Part shown: piece by piece, positions 7,741-15,295 of the stretch
How positions within the stretch are numbered: the stretch's first letter is position 1
Layout of the letters: every line of letters begins with the position of its first letter
Assembly: GCA_937958235.1 (NCBI GenBank)
Contig: CALFGG010000058.1
Span: 1 to 19,448 of the forward strand
DNA length: 19,448 bases
Source of the DNA: an uncultured Candidatus Saccharibacteria bacterium
Lineage (GTDB): Bacteria > Patescibacteriota > Saccharimonadia > Saccharimonadales > Saccharimonadaceae
Reading direction: 5' to 3'
Notes under the pieces: model-generated
What the model was told of the DNA's origin: nothing
What the model saw: only the letters and a program-made list of their open reading frames with translations
Databases searched by the model: none
Made by a program: the position numbers and the translations under genes

Positions 7741-7968
7741 ATGATAAAAGTTTATACCACACCTACATGTATTTATTGTCACGCCTTAGTTAACTGGCTT
7801 AATGAAGAGGGAATTGAGTACCAAGAATTTGATGCTGCATCAATGCCTGGTATTACTACCGTTCCTGTCACTATTATTACCGATCACGAGGATAAAAATC
7901 CTGTTCAAATTATCGGTTTTGATCGTGAAGCTATTACTGAGACCCTAAATCAATTAAAAGAACAATAA
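7741..7968 (+). CDS. Glutaredoxin/NrdH-like thiol-disulfide protein
   Basis: A 75-residue single-domain thioredoxin-fold protein. The redox motif CIYC (residues 10-13, after TTPT) and the cis-proline loop TTVPVT (about 39-44) are in the normal places, and the size equals that of NrdH and short glutaredoxins. It probably reduces protein disulfides in the cytoplasm, drawing electrons from thioredoxin reductase or a similar source. NrdH usually serves class I ribonucleotide reductase, but the only reductase visible here is class III, so the partner is unclear. It starts 21 bases after the S41 protease gene and has its own -10 box within that gap. Confidence 0.88.
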   Translation: MIKVYTTPTCIYCHALVNWLNEEGIEYQEFDAASMPGITTVPVTIITDHEDKNPVQIIGFDREAITETLNQLKEQ

Positions 7969-8024
7969 ATTTATAAATATCCCACCTAGAAATTATAAGA
8001 AAAACTAAAATCAGAAAGGAAGAT

Positions 8025-8765
8025 GTGCAGAAAGAGCAGAAGCCTACACTTTTATTTGTCCACGGTTTTCGCGGCAATCATTTTGGCTTATCTGACATAA
8101 TTCATAACTTTGAAGCCCTTGGCTACAAAGTTTATTGTCCAGACATTCCTCCAGCCTTTAACACCCAAGATGAAGCACTTCCTAAACTTAAAGATTTCAC
8201 CGCCGATGCTTATGCCACTTGGCTAGCCGATTATATTCTAAATAACAAAATAGATCATCCTATCCTCATCGGCCATTCAATGGGATCACTCACTGTGGCT
8301 GCTACTGCCGAGAAATACCCCAACCTTATCCATCAAAAAGTCTTCTTTCTATCCCCAATTTCCGAACCTACCCCAAAATTTCTTCGCCCCATCATTCCTT
8401 TAATCGCCTTTGTTCCCAATAAGCTTGTTTGTTACATCGTTACTAAGTATTTAATCGGTACGCTTGGCAAGAAACAACTTCCAAGAATTCTTGATCTAAC
8501 TTATCAATGTGCTAAAAAGTTCACCAGTATTTCCGATGAGATTAAGGCCGCAAAATTTTCAGTTTCTCATTCCATATCCGATTTCAACTTTAATAAAGAG
8601 TGCTATTTTATTGCAGGTACTGAGGACAAACTCAACCACCAAAAACAAACCAAGAAAACTGCTGAAAAATATAACGCCAAGGTACATTTTATTAAAAAAT
8701 CAGGACACCTCATTAATTATGAAGTACCTGATCAACTTTCTGAAATTATTCAAAGCTATCTCTAG
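8025..8765 (+). CDS. Alpha/beta hydrolase, likely esterase or lipase
   Basis: A 246-residue cytoplasmic alpha/beta-fold hydrolase. An oxyanion-loop motif LLFVHGFRGNH lies at about 10-20, the nucleophile is Ser85 in GHSMGS, the acid Asp201 in AGTEDKL and the base His228 in KSGHL, a complete triad in the right order. There is no signal peptide. A cap region of about 50 residues (about 120-170) with PKFLRPIIPLIAFVPNK is hydrophobic and may bind an acyl chain. The start is GTG 8025 preceded by AAAGGAAG; an ATG two bases upstream is in another frame. The substrate cannot be told from sequence; RBBP9- and monoglyceride-lipase-type hydrolases are both possible. It converges with the deaminase gene, 17 bases away. 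Confidence 0.85.
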   Translation: MQKEQKPTLLFVHGFRGNHFGLSDIIHNFEALGYKVYCPDIPPAFNTQDEALPKLKDFTADAYATWLADYILNNKIDHPILIGHSMGSLTVAATAEKYPNLIHQKVFFLSPISEPTPKFLRPIIPLIAFVPNKLVCYIVTKYLIGTLGKKQLPRILDLTYQCAKKFTSISDEIKAAKFSVSHSISDFNFNKECYFIAGTEDKLNHQKQTKKTAEKYNAKVHFIKKSGHLINYEVPDQLSEIIQSYL

Positions 8766-8782
8766 CTTAAAATTAATCCCAT

Positions 8783-9349
8783 CTAGTCCGTCACCCAACG
8801 AACTAAATTCTTATACTCCGCTGATTCTTTATCATAGGTATCTAAAATGTCCTGAATATAAGTTTTTCCATTTGAAATATTTAATGTTTCCACATCCGGA
8901 CAAGAAGCCAAGAGTCGAATAATCGCCTCATCCGTATCTATATTAGTCATTGACTTCTTTTCGCCACTTCGATAAGAGGCAACTCGTAGTTCTTTATATA
9001 CAAAACGTTTTATCCCAGCCTGTAGACAATATTTCAAGCAATTTTCGCAGGTTGCCATTTTATTATATAAAGTACATCCAGTCAAATCCCGCCCCGCAAA
9101 GATGACCGCATTCATTTCAGAATGAATCGCAAAATAATATTTCATTGGACGCTCAGAAAGCGTCATTTTTGATTCGTCTGCCCCCTGAATCGTACCATTA
9201 TAACCAAAAGACACCGGTCGCCTTCGTGCATCAACAATCACGCATCCATTTTGCGAAGAGGGGTCCTTTGAACGTTTTGCCACTTCCTCGGCAATCCCCA
9301 TGAAGTAGCTATCCCAGTCTTTATGTTTTTGCATCTCTGAATTCATCAC
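8783..9349 (-). CDS. Cytidine/deoxycytidylate deaminase family protein (dCMP deaminase-like)
   Basis: A 188-residue zinc deaminase. The zinc site is His76-Ser-Glu78 (HSEMNAV) with Cys101 and Cys104 in TCENC. The family normally has H[AC]E and PCxxC, so the proline before the first Cys is replaced by Thr. The order of motifs, with SFGYNGTIQGADE before the HSE motif, resembles ComEB-type dCMP deaminases, which make dUMP for thymidylate synthesis. The C-terminal 70 residues follow family length. AAGGAG lies before the ATGATG start, so initiation could be at either Met. The gene is transcribed on its own from a TTGACA promoter. With nrdDG nearby it suggests active deoxynucleotide metabolism, but they are not one operon. 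Confidence 0.85.
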   Translation of the reverse strand: MMNSEMQKHKDWDSYFMGIAEEVAKRSKDPSSQNGCVIVDARRRPVSFGYNGTIQGADESKMTLSERPMKYYFAIHSEMNAVIFAGRDLTGCTLYNKMATCENCLKYCLQAGIKRFVYKELRVASYRSGEKKSMTNIDTDEAIIRLLASCPDVETLNISNGKTYIQDILDTYDKESAEYKNLVRWVTD

Positions 9350-9364
9350 ACTCCTTTTTTAAAA

Positions 9365-9393
9365 ACTCTATCCTAGTCATACACTTCTGTCAA
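9365..9393 (-). promoter_or_regulatory. Promoter of the deaminase gene
   Basis: On the minus strand: consensus TTGACA (9393-9388), 17-base spacer, TAGAGT (9370-9365). The predicted leader is about 10 bases and contains AAGGAG before the ATG at 9349. Confidence 0.65.
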
Positions 9394-9551
9394 TTGTATC
9401 TTGCTTATGATAAGTGTTATTTACAACACAAAACAGAGACAAATACTATTTTCTAGAACCAAACCCTCATTAAAATCTTGTTTTCTTCACAAAATCGCTA
9501 CATACTAGATTTAACCTTTTCTGAGCCTAAATCTATCTTGAGGTCTATCTT

Positions 9552-11897
9552 ATGCGCCGGCCTTTTAGATGCTTTTTGTTATTTATTTATCTTATTATTT
9601 TTTCATTCTTATTTCTCTCATTAAGGTCTCTTTCTTTAGCTACCCACGCCACCTCCGCAACGCAGCCTTGTGTCGACTATCTTGTCGTCTTCGCACGTGG
9701 TTCCGGGGAAGAACTCCACACTAATATCGATCACCAAGCCTTCTCTAAAGCCATGTCGGAAATATTTCATAAATTACCCCAATATAGTTATAAGTATTAT
9801 CAACTGGGAGAATCTAACTCTTTCGGCCAGCCATATCCTGCTATTGGTATTGAAGACCCCAAAGTTATCTCTGGGGCTATCCTGAGTGGCGGAAAGGCTT
9901 ATGCCTTTGGACGAAGTGTTAAAGCCGGTATTAATGAATTGACTAATCTCTATCAACAAGTCACCAAAACCTGTCCAAACACCCAATTTATTCTTTCCGG
10001 CTATTCGCAAGGAGCCATGGTCATAACTTATGCGATTAGACATCTTAATCCCGATAAAATTATTTATGTCACAAATTTTGGAGACCCAAAACTCTATCTA
10101 CCAGAGGGGAAGGGGATTATGCCAGATGCCTGCAAGAGTTTAAATCTTTCTCCATATCGGCAAAATATTCCAGACTGCTATGTCGAACACGGCCTGCTTG
10201 GTGGGTTAGATCCTTACGTCTACACAAAATATCGTCAGAAAGTCGGTGTCTGGTGTAATATTGCTGACTTCATCTGCGGCAGTACTTTTGATCCTCTGGG
10301 CTTATCCGACCCCACTCAAAACTCAAAAAATAATATATTCGCCAACATCTTTAACGGTCACATTTCCTACTCGAGACGTGGTGCCTATCAAGAAGCAGCC
10401 CAGATAATCTACCAAAAGATCACACAAAGATCCAATCAATCACCCACACAGAAGCAAACACTCATTCATTATTATCATCCAGAACAACTATATATTGGCC
10501 CACTATCCAAACTTTATTCCAACCGCCCTCAACCCTCTAAACGTTCACATCTTAATAATGAATTGGTTATTATGCTACCTACTTATTTAACCGACCCAGG
10601 TGACGCCAGGGAATATTTATTACTCAATCAATTATTCGATAAATCATATAATCACCACTTTCACATTCACCTATATCAGTATGGTTTCTTTCCTACCAGT
10701 CTCCCAGACTCGCCTATCTATTTTTCCCAAAAGCTTGATCAAAACGCCCCAGCTTCCTACAAACAAGGCGTAAGATATATCGCAAGCATGTATACAACTG
10801 ACATGAGCTCAGAAAGCTGGGATCAAATCCTTAAAATTCTTCGTGGCAGAATCTATAATCCGCCAAACATCAATTTACCCCGCCTTCTCGATCATTCACT
10901 TTATGACGTCATCGCTAATGCACCCTGGACCACAAAAGCCAACCATCTTCTTTTCCTATTGACCCCGAACCAAACAATTAATTTTAACTATGACAACAAG
11001 GAGCCACTTGCTGACTTGATTAATCAACAAATTAAGAAGAAACAACTTTCAACCTTCATCTATAATTTTAATCCGTCTCTTTCAAAATATCTTAAGATTT
11101 ATAATACTGTTGACTCTGAAAATATTTTCGATACCAATCATGATCCCGACGATATTATTCAGCGCATTCTCCAAGAAAACCAAACTCAGCAGCTCAACCA
11201 ACTACTTCGTCCGCGCTTCGATTCCTTAGATCTAAAATATAATGGTCAGGATATTCTTTTTAATAACCCAGCCAGAAGACTAAAAAGAAGTATTAATACA
11301 GATAATATAGCAAGGCCTTCCTATAGATGGACTACTAACCAATCAGGAGAAACGCGAGAATATATAACTCAAGATCCGAATCTACGCCTACGTATAGATT
11401 CACTCCTGCCAAATCTCATTCAAATCTATGACCACAAAGAAGTATTACAGCAAACTAATCTAGTCTTCCTACCTAAGAAAATTCTTGAGCCTCAAACTTC
11501 TAAGAATTTAGATTCAACCATTTTTCCATACCGCCTTGTTATTATCGATGACTATATTGCTGGCTTCACTAATCAAAAGCGACTGATTTTTAAAAATGTT
11601 GAACCCAACACTCCACACATAATACGTGAAATCAAATTCAGTAGTCTTGGCCGCATTGTTGATCAAAAAATCACTCATGTTCCAATTCAAAATAAAATCG
11701 AATCCCTTAGCCAAAAACCTTCAAATAGCACACAGGGCATAGCTCAGCAAAACATTTCAAACACACAGACGACCTACACCAAAAACACCGAGACAAGCCC
11801 AAATCTAGTTTCTTTAATTAATAAACTACCAAATTGTGGCGTAAAAAAGCGCTTCCCATTACCGCAAATTCAGTACTTTAACGCTTATTTTTACTAG
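9552..11897 (+). CDS. Secreted cutinase-like serine esterase with long C-terminal region
   Basis: A 781-residue exported protein. The signal peptide (about 1-36) has a very hydrophobic core and a likely cut after ATSA. Residues about 38-290 match the cutinase family common in Actinobacteria: DYLVVFARGSGEE, nucleophile Ser152 in LSGYSQGAMV, NFGDPK, Asp239 between Cys residues (WCNIADFICG) and His270 in NGHISY, a complete Ser-Asp-His triad. Residues about 335-520 may be a degraded von Willebrand A-like fold (NELVIMLPTYLTDP, then ANHLLFLLTPNQ) without a visible MIDAS metal site; this is tentative. The last 250 residues, Asn/Gln/Ser-rich, are unrecognised, and there is no C-terminal anchor. GAGG lies 8 bases before the ATG. 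It may cleave lipids or esters on a partner cell surface. Confidence 0.8.
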   Translation: MRRPFRCFLLFIYLIIFSFLFLSLRSLSLATHATSATQPCVDYLVVFARGSGEELHTNIDHQAFSKAMSEIFHKLPQYSYKYYQLGESNSFGQPYPAIGIEDPKVISGAILSGGKAYAFGRSVKAGINELTNLYQQVTKTCPNTQFILSGYSQGAMVITYAIRHLNPDKIIYVTNFGDPKLYLPEGKGIMPDACKSLNLSPYRQNIPDCYVEHGLLGGLDPYVYTKYRQKVGVWCNIADFICGSTFDPLGLSDPTQNSKNNIFANIFNGHISYSRRGAYQEAAQIIYQKITQRSNQSPTQKQTLIHYYHPEQLYIGPLSKLYSNRPQPSKRSHLNNELVIMLPTYLTDPGDAREYLLLNQLFDKSYNHHFHIHLYQYGFFPTSLPDSPIYFSQKLDQNAPASYKQGVRYIASMYTTDMSSESWDQILKILRGRIYNPPNINLPRLLDHSLYDVIANAPWTTKANHLLFLLTPNQTINFNYDNKEPLADLINQQIKKKQLSTFIYNFNPSLSKYLKIYNTVDSENIFDTNHDPDDIIQRILQENQTQQLNQLLRPRFDSLDLKYNGQDILFNNPARRLKRSINTDNIARPSYRWTTNQSGETREYITQDPNLRLRIDSLLPNLIQIYDHKEVLQQTNLVFLPKKILEPQTSKNLDSTIFPYRLVIIDDYIAGFTNQKRLIFKNVEPNTPHIIREIKFSSLGRIVDQKITHVPIQNKIESLSQKPSNSTQGIAQQNISNTQTTYTKNTETSPNLVSLINKLPNCGVKKRFPLPQIQYFNAYFY

Positions 11898-12090
11898 CTT
11901 GCCCACCCGAAGACAAATGCCAGTGGTCGCCGTATTCACAATGATATACGGTCAATTCTGGTACTCCATAGTCATGAGCCACCACCTGTGCCGCCACCTC
12001 GGCTTCATCTCGCGAAGCATAACAAATCTTCTGGCTATCACCAACCCAGCATCGCTTTGGTTCATAACTACCAAAATTAATTTTTTTCAT
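11878..12090 (-). CDS. Small conserved-looking protein, 70 residues, unknown function
   Basis: A short basic/aromatic protein with pattern KICYASRDEAEVAA then LTVYHCEYGDHWHLSS. The spaced Cys, Tyr and His residues (YHCEYGDHWHLS) look like a compact zinc-ribbon-like or nucleic-acid-binding fold, and similar small proteins are familiar to me from actinobacterial and TM7 genomes, but I cannot name a function. Its last 20 bases overlap the 3' end of the cutinase-like gene on the other strand. TATAAT ends 8 bases before its ATG, a leaderless-type arrangement seen elsewhere in this window, which supports it being real rather than a shadow frame. Confidence 0.72.
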   Translation of the reverse strand: MKKINFGSYEPKRCWVGDSQKICYASRDEAEVAAQVVAHDYGVPELTVYHCEYGDHWHLSSGGQASKNKR

Positions 12091-12098
12091 ACTCTGTT

Positions 12099-12104
12099 AT
12101 TATA
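12099..12104 (-). promoter_or_regulatory. -10 box of the 70-aa protein gene, leaderless spacing
   Basis: Perfect TATAAT on the minus strand, followed by 8 bases (AACAGAGT) and ATG at 12090. No clear -35 or ribosome site. Confidence 0.55.
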
Positions 12105-12159
12105 CTATTATCTCTGTAAAATTATGTATAAAATACAACAAAAATATAAGCAGTTTCCA

Positions 12160-12188
12160 TTGACACACTACATATAGTGTCATAAAAT
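12160..12188 (+). promoter_or_regulatory. nrdD promoter, overlapped by an NrdR box
   Basis: Consensus TTGACA (12160-12165), exactly 17 bases, TAAAAT (12183-12188). Transcription should begin near 12195. The leader of about 98 bases ends in a strong AAGGAGG ribosome site before ATG 12293. Confidence 0.85.
12165..12180 (+). promoter_or_regulatory. NrdR box 1 (between -35 and -10 of nrdD)
   Basis: ACACTACATATAGTGT is a 16-base near-perfect palindrome of the NrdR operator type (consensus like ACACwATATATwGTGT). It fills most of the promoter spacer, so bound NrdR would block RNA polymerase. Confidence 0.85.
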
Positions 12189-12196
12189 AAACACAG

Positions 12197-12212
12197 ACAC
12201 TAAATATAGCGT
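12197..12212 (+). promoter_or_regulatory. NrdR box 2 (at the nrdD transcription start)
   Basis: ACACTAAATATAGCGT, a slightly weaker copy. Its centre is 32 bases from that of box 1, three helical turns, the usual phasing for paired NrdR boxes. Confidence 0.82.
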
Positions 12213-12292
12213 CACCAATACTAGACTAATAACAAAAATTTAATCAAAAAACATTGAAGAAATTTTGGACACAATCAAGGAGGTAATTTTTT

Positions 12293-14635
12293 ATGTTCAA
12301 AAAAATCGTCAAACGTGATGGAAAGATTGTTGACTTCAAACTAGACAAAATCACCGATGCCATCGCTAAGGCCGGCGCCGCGACCGAAGAATTCAAACAC
12401 GATCGTGCAGCCCAATTATCCGAAAAAGTACTTAAACTTGCTGAAGAAACCATTAAAGAGCGTACTCCTACCGTTGAGCAAATTCAAGACTTAGTTGAGA
12501 AAGTCTTGATGGATTCAAGCTTCAAGCACACCGCCAAAGCTTATATCACCTACCGACAGGATCGCAATAAAACCCGTAATGCAAAATCAAACCTTATGGG
12601 TATCTACAAAACAATTGCCATCGCTGATGCTTCTGAAGACTCAGATGTTAAGCGTAGCAACGCCAACGTTGATGGCAACTCCGCTATGGGTAAAATGCTA
12701 CAATTTGGCGCCGAAGGTTCAAAAGTCTTCGCCAAAACCGTCCTTGTAGACCCACGCTTTGCTGCTGCTCATGATAATGGCGATATCCACATTCACGACT
12801 TAGATTTTTATGCCACTGGTACATTAACTTGTTGTCAAACTGACCCACTTAAACTATTCGCTAATGGTGGATTCAATACTGGACACGGACATCTTCGCAC
12901 TCCAAATTCCATTGCCTCCTACGCCGCCCTTGCTGCAATCATCCTCCAAGCAAACCAAAACGAACAGCACGGTGGCCAGTCAATCCCAAACTTTGACTAC
13001 GCCATGGCTCCAGGTGTAAACAAGTCTTTCAGAAAAGCTCTTCGCAGTAATCTAGAGAAATACAACAAATACTCTGGCAAAAAAGTAGATATTAAAATCC
13101 CAGACGACATCACTTATGGCGACACTGAGACTCTTAAGAAACTAAAAATCCCAGAAACTGTTATCGAAACTTCAAATGAAGACGTCGAGAAACAAACTTT
13201 CCAAGCTATGGAAGGATTCATCCACAACCTCAACACCATGCACTCTCGCGCTGGTGCCCAGGTTCCATTTACTTCCATCAACTTCGGAACAGACACCACC
13301 CCAGCCGGTCGCTTAGTTACTAAAAATCTTCTAGAAGCAACCGACAAAGGTCTCGGACATGGCGAAACCCCTATCTTCCCAATCTCAATCTTTAAGGTAA
13401 AAGAAGGTGTTAGCTACAACCCTGAAGACCCAAACTACGACCTCTTCAAGCGCTCAATGGAAGTTTCTTCAAAACGCCTATTCCCAAACTTCACCTTCAT
13501 TGATGCACCTTTCAATCTTAAATACTATAAAAAGGGTGATTACAATACTGAAATCGCTACCATGGGCTGCCGTACTCGTGTCTTCTCATCCGTTTTCCCA
13601 GAATCAGACGGTATCGTCACCGGTCGTGGCAACAACTCATTTACTACTATCAACCTTGTTCGCCTTGGTATTAAGCATGGTATTGCCCTTAAAGAACGCA
13701 AAGAAGCCGACTGGACTGGTTTCTACAAAGACCTCGACGATCTCATGGATCTCTGTAGAGACCAACTTCTCGAGCGTTACGAGTTCCAAGCTAACCAGCA
13801 CGTCCGTAACTTCCCATTCCTCATGGGCGAAGGCAACTGGTTTGGCAGTGAAAAACTTAAGCCAAATGACACCCTTCGTGAAGTTATCAAGCACGGTTCA
13901 CTCTCTATTGGTTTCATCGGTCTTGCCGAAGCTCTAGTTGCAATGATCGGTAAACACCACGGTGAGAGCGAAGAAGCTAGGGAATTAGGTCTCGACATTA
14001 TTACTCACATGAGCAAACGCTGTGATGAGTACGCCAAGAAGTATCATCTAAACTTTGGTCTTATCGGTACTCCAGCTGAAGGTCTCTCTGGTCGCTTTAC
14101 TAAGATTGACCGTAAAGAATTCGGCACCATCAAGGGTGTAACTGATCGTGACTACTACACCAACTCCTTCCACGTACCAGTCTACTATCCAATCTCAGCC
14201 TTTGAAAAGATCGAGATCGAAGCTCCTTACCACGCTCTCTGTCCAGCTGGACACATCTCCTACATCGAGCTCGATGGCGATCCATCACAGAACATTGATG
14301 CCTTTGAAGCCGTCATTCGTAAGATGCACGATTCAGGCATTGGCTACGGTTCAGTCAACCACCCAGTTGACCGCGACCCAGTCTGTGGCTTCTCCGGTAT
14401 CATCGCCGACACTCGCTGTCCATCATGTGGTCGTATCGAAGACGAGGTTCCATTCGAAAGACTCCGCCGTATCACTGGTTACCTCGTAGGTTCTCTCGAA
14501 CGCTGGAACGACGGTAAGAAGGCTGAGGAACATGATCGTGTTAAACACAATGTCTCCGGCACTTACACTAAAGCACAAAAAGCCGCTCGTGAAAGCGCAA
14601 AAGCAAACTCATCAGCTGCTTTCGGTAAAGAATAA
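12293..14635 (+). CDS. nrdD: Anaerobic (class III) ribonucleoside-triphosphate reductase
   Basis: A 780-residue glycyl-radical enzyme that reduces ribonucleotides to deoxyribonucleotides without oxygen. An ATP-cone regulatory domain occupies about 1-95 (KRDGKIVDFKLDKI... YRQDR). The catalytic barrel includes HIHDLDFYATGTLTCCQ and the probable thiyl-radical Cys426 in MGCRTR. The glycyl radical residue is Gly729 in RRITGYL, 51 residues from the end. Just before it is the zinc-site region with Cys698, Cys709 and Cys712; the position expected for the fourth ligand is Asp695 instead of Cys. It is active only after NrdG makes the glycyl radical. nrdG lies 68 bases downstream behind an intergenic hairpin. 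Control by two NrdR boxes is clear. Length is normal for a class III enzyme with ATP cone. Confidence 0.96.
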   Translation: MFKKIVKRDGKIVDFKLDKITDAIAKAGAATEEFKHDRAAQLSEKVLKLAEETIKERTPTVEQIQDLVEKVLMDSSFKHTAKAYITYRQDRNKTRNAKSNLMGIYKTIAIADASEDSDVKRSNANVDGNSAMGKMLQFGAEGSKVFAKTVLVDPRFAAAHDNGDIHIHDLDFYATGTLTCCQTDPLKLFANGGFNTGHGHLRTPNSIASYAALAAIILQANQNEQHGGQSIPNFDYAMAPGVNKSFRKALRSNLEKYNKYSGKKVDIKIPDDITYGDTETLKKLKIPETVIETSNEDVEKQTFQAMEGFIHNLNTMHSRAGAQVPFTSINFGTDTTPAGRLVTKNLLEATDKGLGHGETPIFPISIFKVKEGVSYNPEDPNYDLFKRSMEVSSKRLFPNFTFIDAPFNLKYYKKGDYNTEIATMGCRTRVFSSVFPESDGIVTGRGNNSFTTINLVRLGIKHGIALKERKEADWTGFYKDLDDLMDLCRDQLLERYEFQANQHVRNFPFLMGEGNWFGSEKLKPNDTLREVIKHGSLSIGFIGLAEALVAMIGKHHGESEEARELGLDIITHMSKRCDEYAKKYHLNFGLIGTPAEGLSGRFTKIDRKEFGTIKGVTDRDYYTNSFHVPVYYPISAFEKIEIEAPYHALCPAGHISYIELDGDPSQNIDAFEAVIRKMHDSGIGYGSVNHPVDRDPVCGFSGIIADTRCPSCGRIEDEVPFERLRRITGYLVGSLERWNDGKKAEEHDRVKHNVSGTYTKAQKAARESAKANSSAAFGKE

Positions 14636-14649
14636 AGAACACCGACATT

Positions 14650-14678
14650 AAAAGTTAGGAGCAAGTCTCCTAACTTTT
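14650..14678 (+). terminator. Strong hairpin between nrdD and nrdG, possible partial terminator or mRNA processing site
   Basis: A perfect 12-bp stem AAAAGTTAGGAG (14650-14661) / CTCCTAACTTTT (14667-14678) with a 5-base loop. Only four T residues end the arm before AATTATT, so termination is probably incomplete; no separate promoter for nrdG was found downstream. Confidence 0.65.
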
Positions 14679-14703
14679 AATTATTAAACTAATAAGGAAA
14701 ACT

Positions 14704-15231
14704 ATGGCTCAAGAATTTGTCTCACCTGTCGCCGGCTCCAACAGTCAGTATCTCAGATTATCTGGACCTATCGAACATGACAGTATTGTTAATGGCTACG
14801 GACTTCGTGCCGTCATCTGGACCCAAGGTTGTTTCATTGGCTGCGAAGGTTGTCAAAATCAAGAAACTTGGGACCCTGAAGGCGGTGTCTTAGTCAGCGT
14901 AGAGGATATAAAAGAAGAACTTCGTCAACTCAAAGGCCAAACTGGACTCACTTTCTGCGGCGGGGAACCGTCAATTCAAGCTGCCGCCTGTATTGAGATT
15001 GCTAAGTTCGTAAAAGAAGAACTTGGCTGGAATGTTTGGTCATTTTCTGGATATACCTACGACGAAATTAAAGCTAAAAATAACCTTCAATGGGAGTTCT
15101 TTAAGACTTTAGATGCTCTTATCGATGGACCGTTTGTTTTAGCTGAAAGAGATTTAACCCTTCGTTTCCGTGGCTCCCGAAACCAACGCCTCTTACACCT
15201 TAAAGATGGCGAAATTACCTCCATTGAATAA
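14704..15231 (+). CDS. nrdG: Anaerobic ribonucleotide reductase activating protein (radical SAM)
   Basis: A 175-residue radical-SAM activase that uses a [4Fe-4S] cluster and S-adenosylmethionine to place the glycyl radical on NrdD. The cluster motif CxxxCxxC is Cys43, Cys47, Cys50 (CFIGCEGC), followed by the usual NQETWDPEGG. The SAM-binding GGEP motif is in TFCGGEPS (about 84-91). NGYGLRAVIWTQGC upstream of the cluster is typical. The length is close to that of other NrdG proteins (about 150-180). AAGGAAA lies before the ATG. It follows nrdD with a hairpin in between, so its level may be set below that of NrdD, matching a catalytic activase. A terminator follows 21 bases after the stop. Confidence 0.93.
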   Translation: MAQEFVSPVAGSNSQYLRLSGPIEHDSIVNGYGLRAVIWTQGCFIGCEGCQNQETWDPEGGVLVSVEDIKEELRQLKGQTGLTFCGGEPSIQAAACIEIAKFVKEELGWNVWSFSGYTYDEIKAKNNLQWEFFKTLDALIDGPFVLAERDLTLRFRGSRNQRLLHLKDGEITSIE

Positions 15232-15252
15232 AAGCTTTATCTCAAAAACATA

Positions 15253-15281
15253 AAAAATAACCTCACAAAGAGGTTATTTTT
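15253..15281 (+). terminator. Bidirectional terminator between nrdG and ackA
   Basis: A perfect 12-bp stem AAAAATAACCTC (15253-15264) / GAGGTTATTTTT (15270-15281) with a 5-base loop. The T run on one side and the A run on the other let it stop nrdG transcription from the left and ackA transcription from the right. Confidence 0.88.
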
Positions 15282-15295
15282 CTTACTACTTTAAC

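Noticed and set aside
8509..8922. 137-codon frame crossing the end of the alpha/beta hydrolase and the deaminase
   Set aside because: It overlaps the catalytic Asp/His part of the hydrolase in another frame and the antisense deaminase gene; no start signal.
9350..9551. Hidden small gene in the divergent spacer between deaminase and cutinase genes
   Set aside because: No open frame with a ribosome site was found; the space holds the deaminase promoter, and no clear promoter for the cutinase-like gene could be defended.
12091..12292. Riboswitch (for example cobalamin or other RNA sensor) in the nrdD leader
   Set aside because: The leader of about 98 bases has no recognisable riboswitch core; the NrdR boxes explain regulation.
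13407..13937. 176-codon plus-strand frame inside nrdD
   Set aside because: It lies wholly within nrdD in another frame, with Ser/Thr/Leu-rich composition typical of frame shadows; nrdD motifs cover the region fully.
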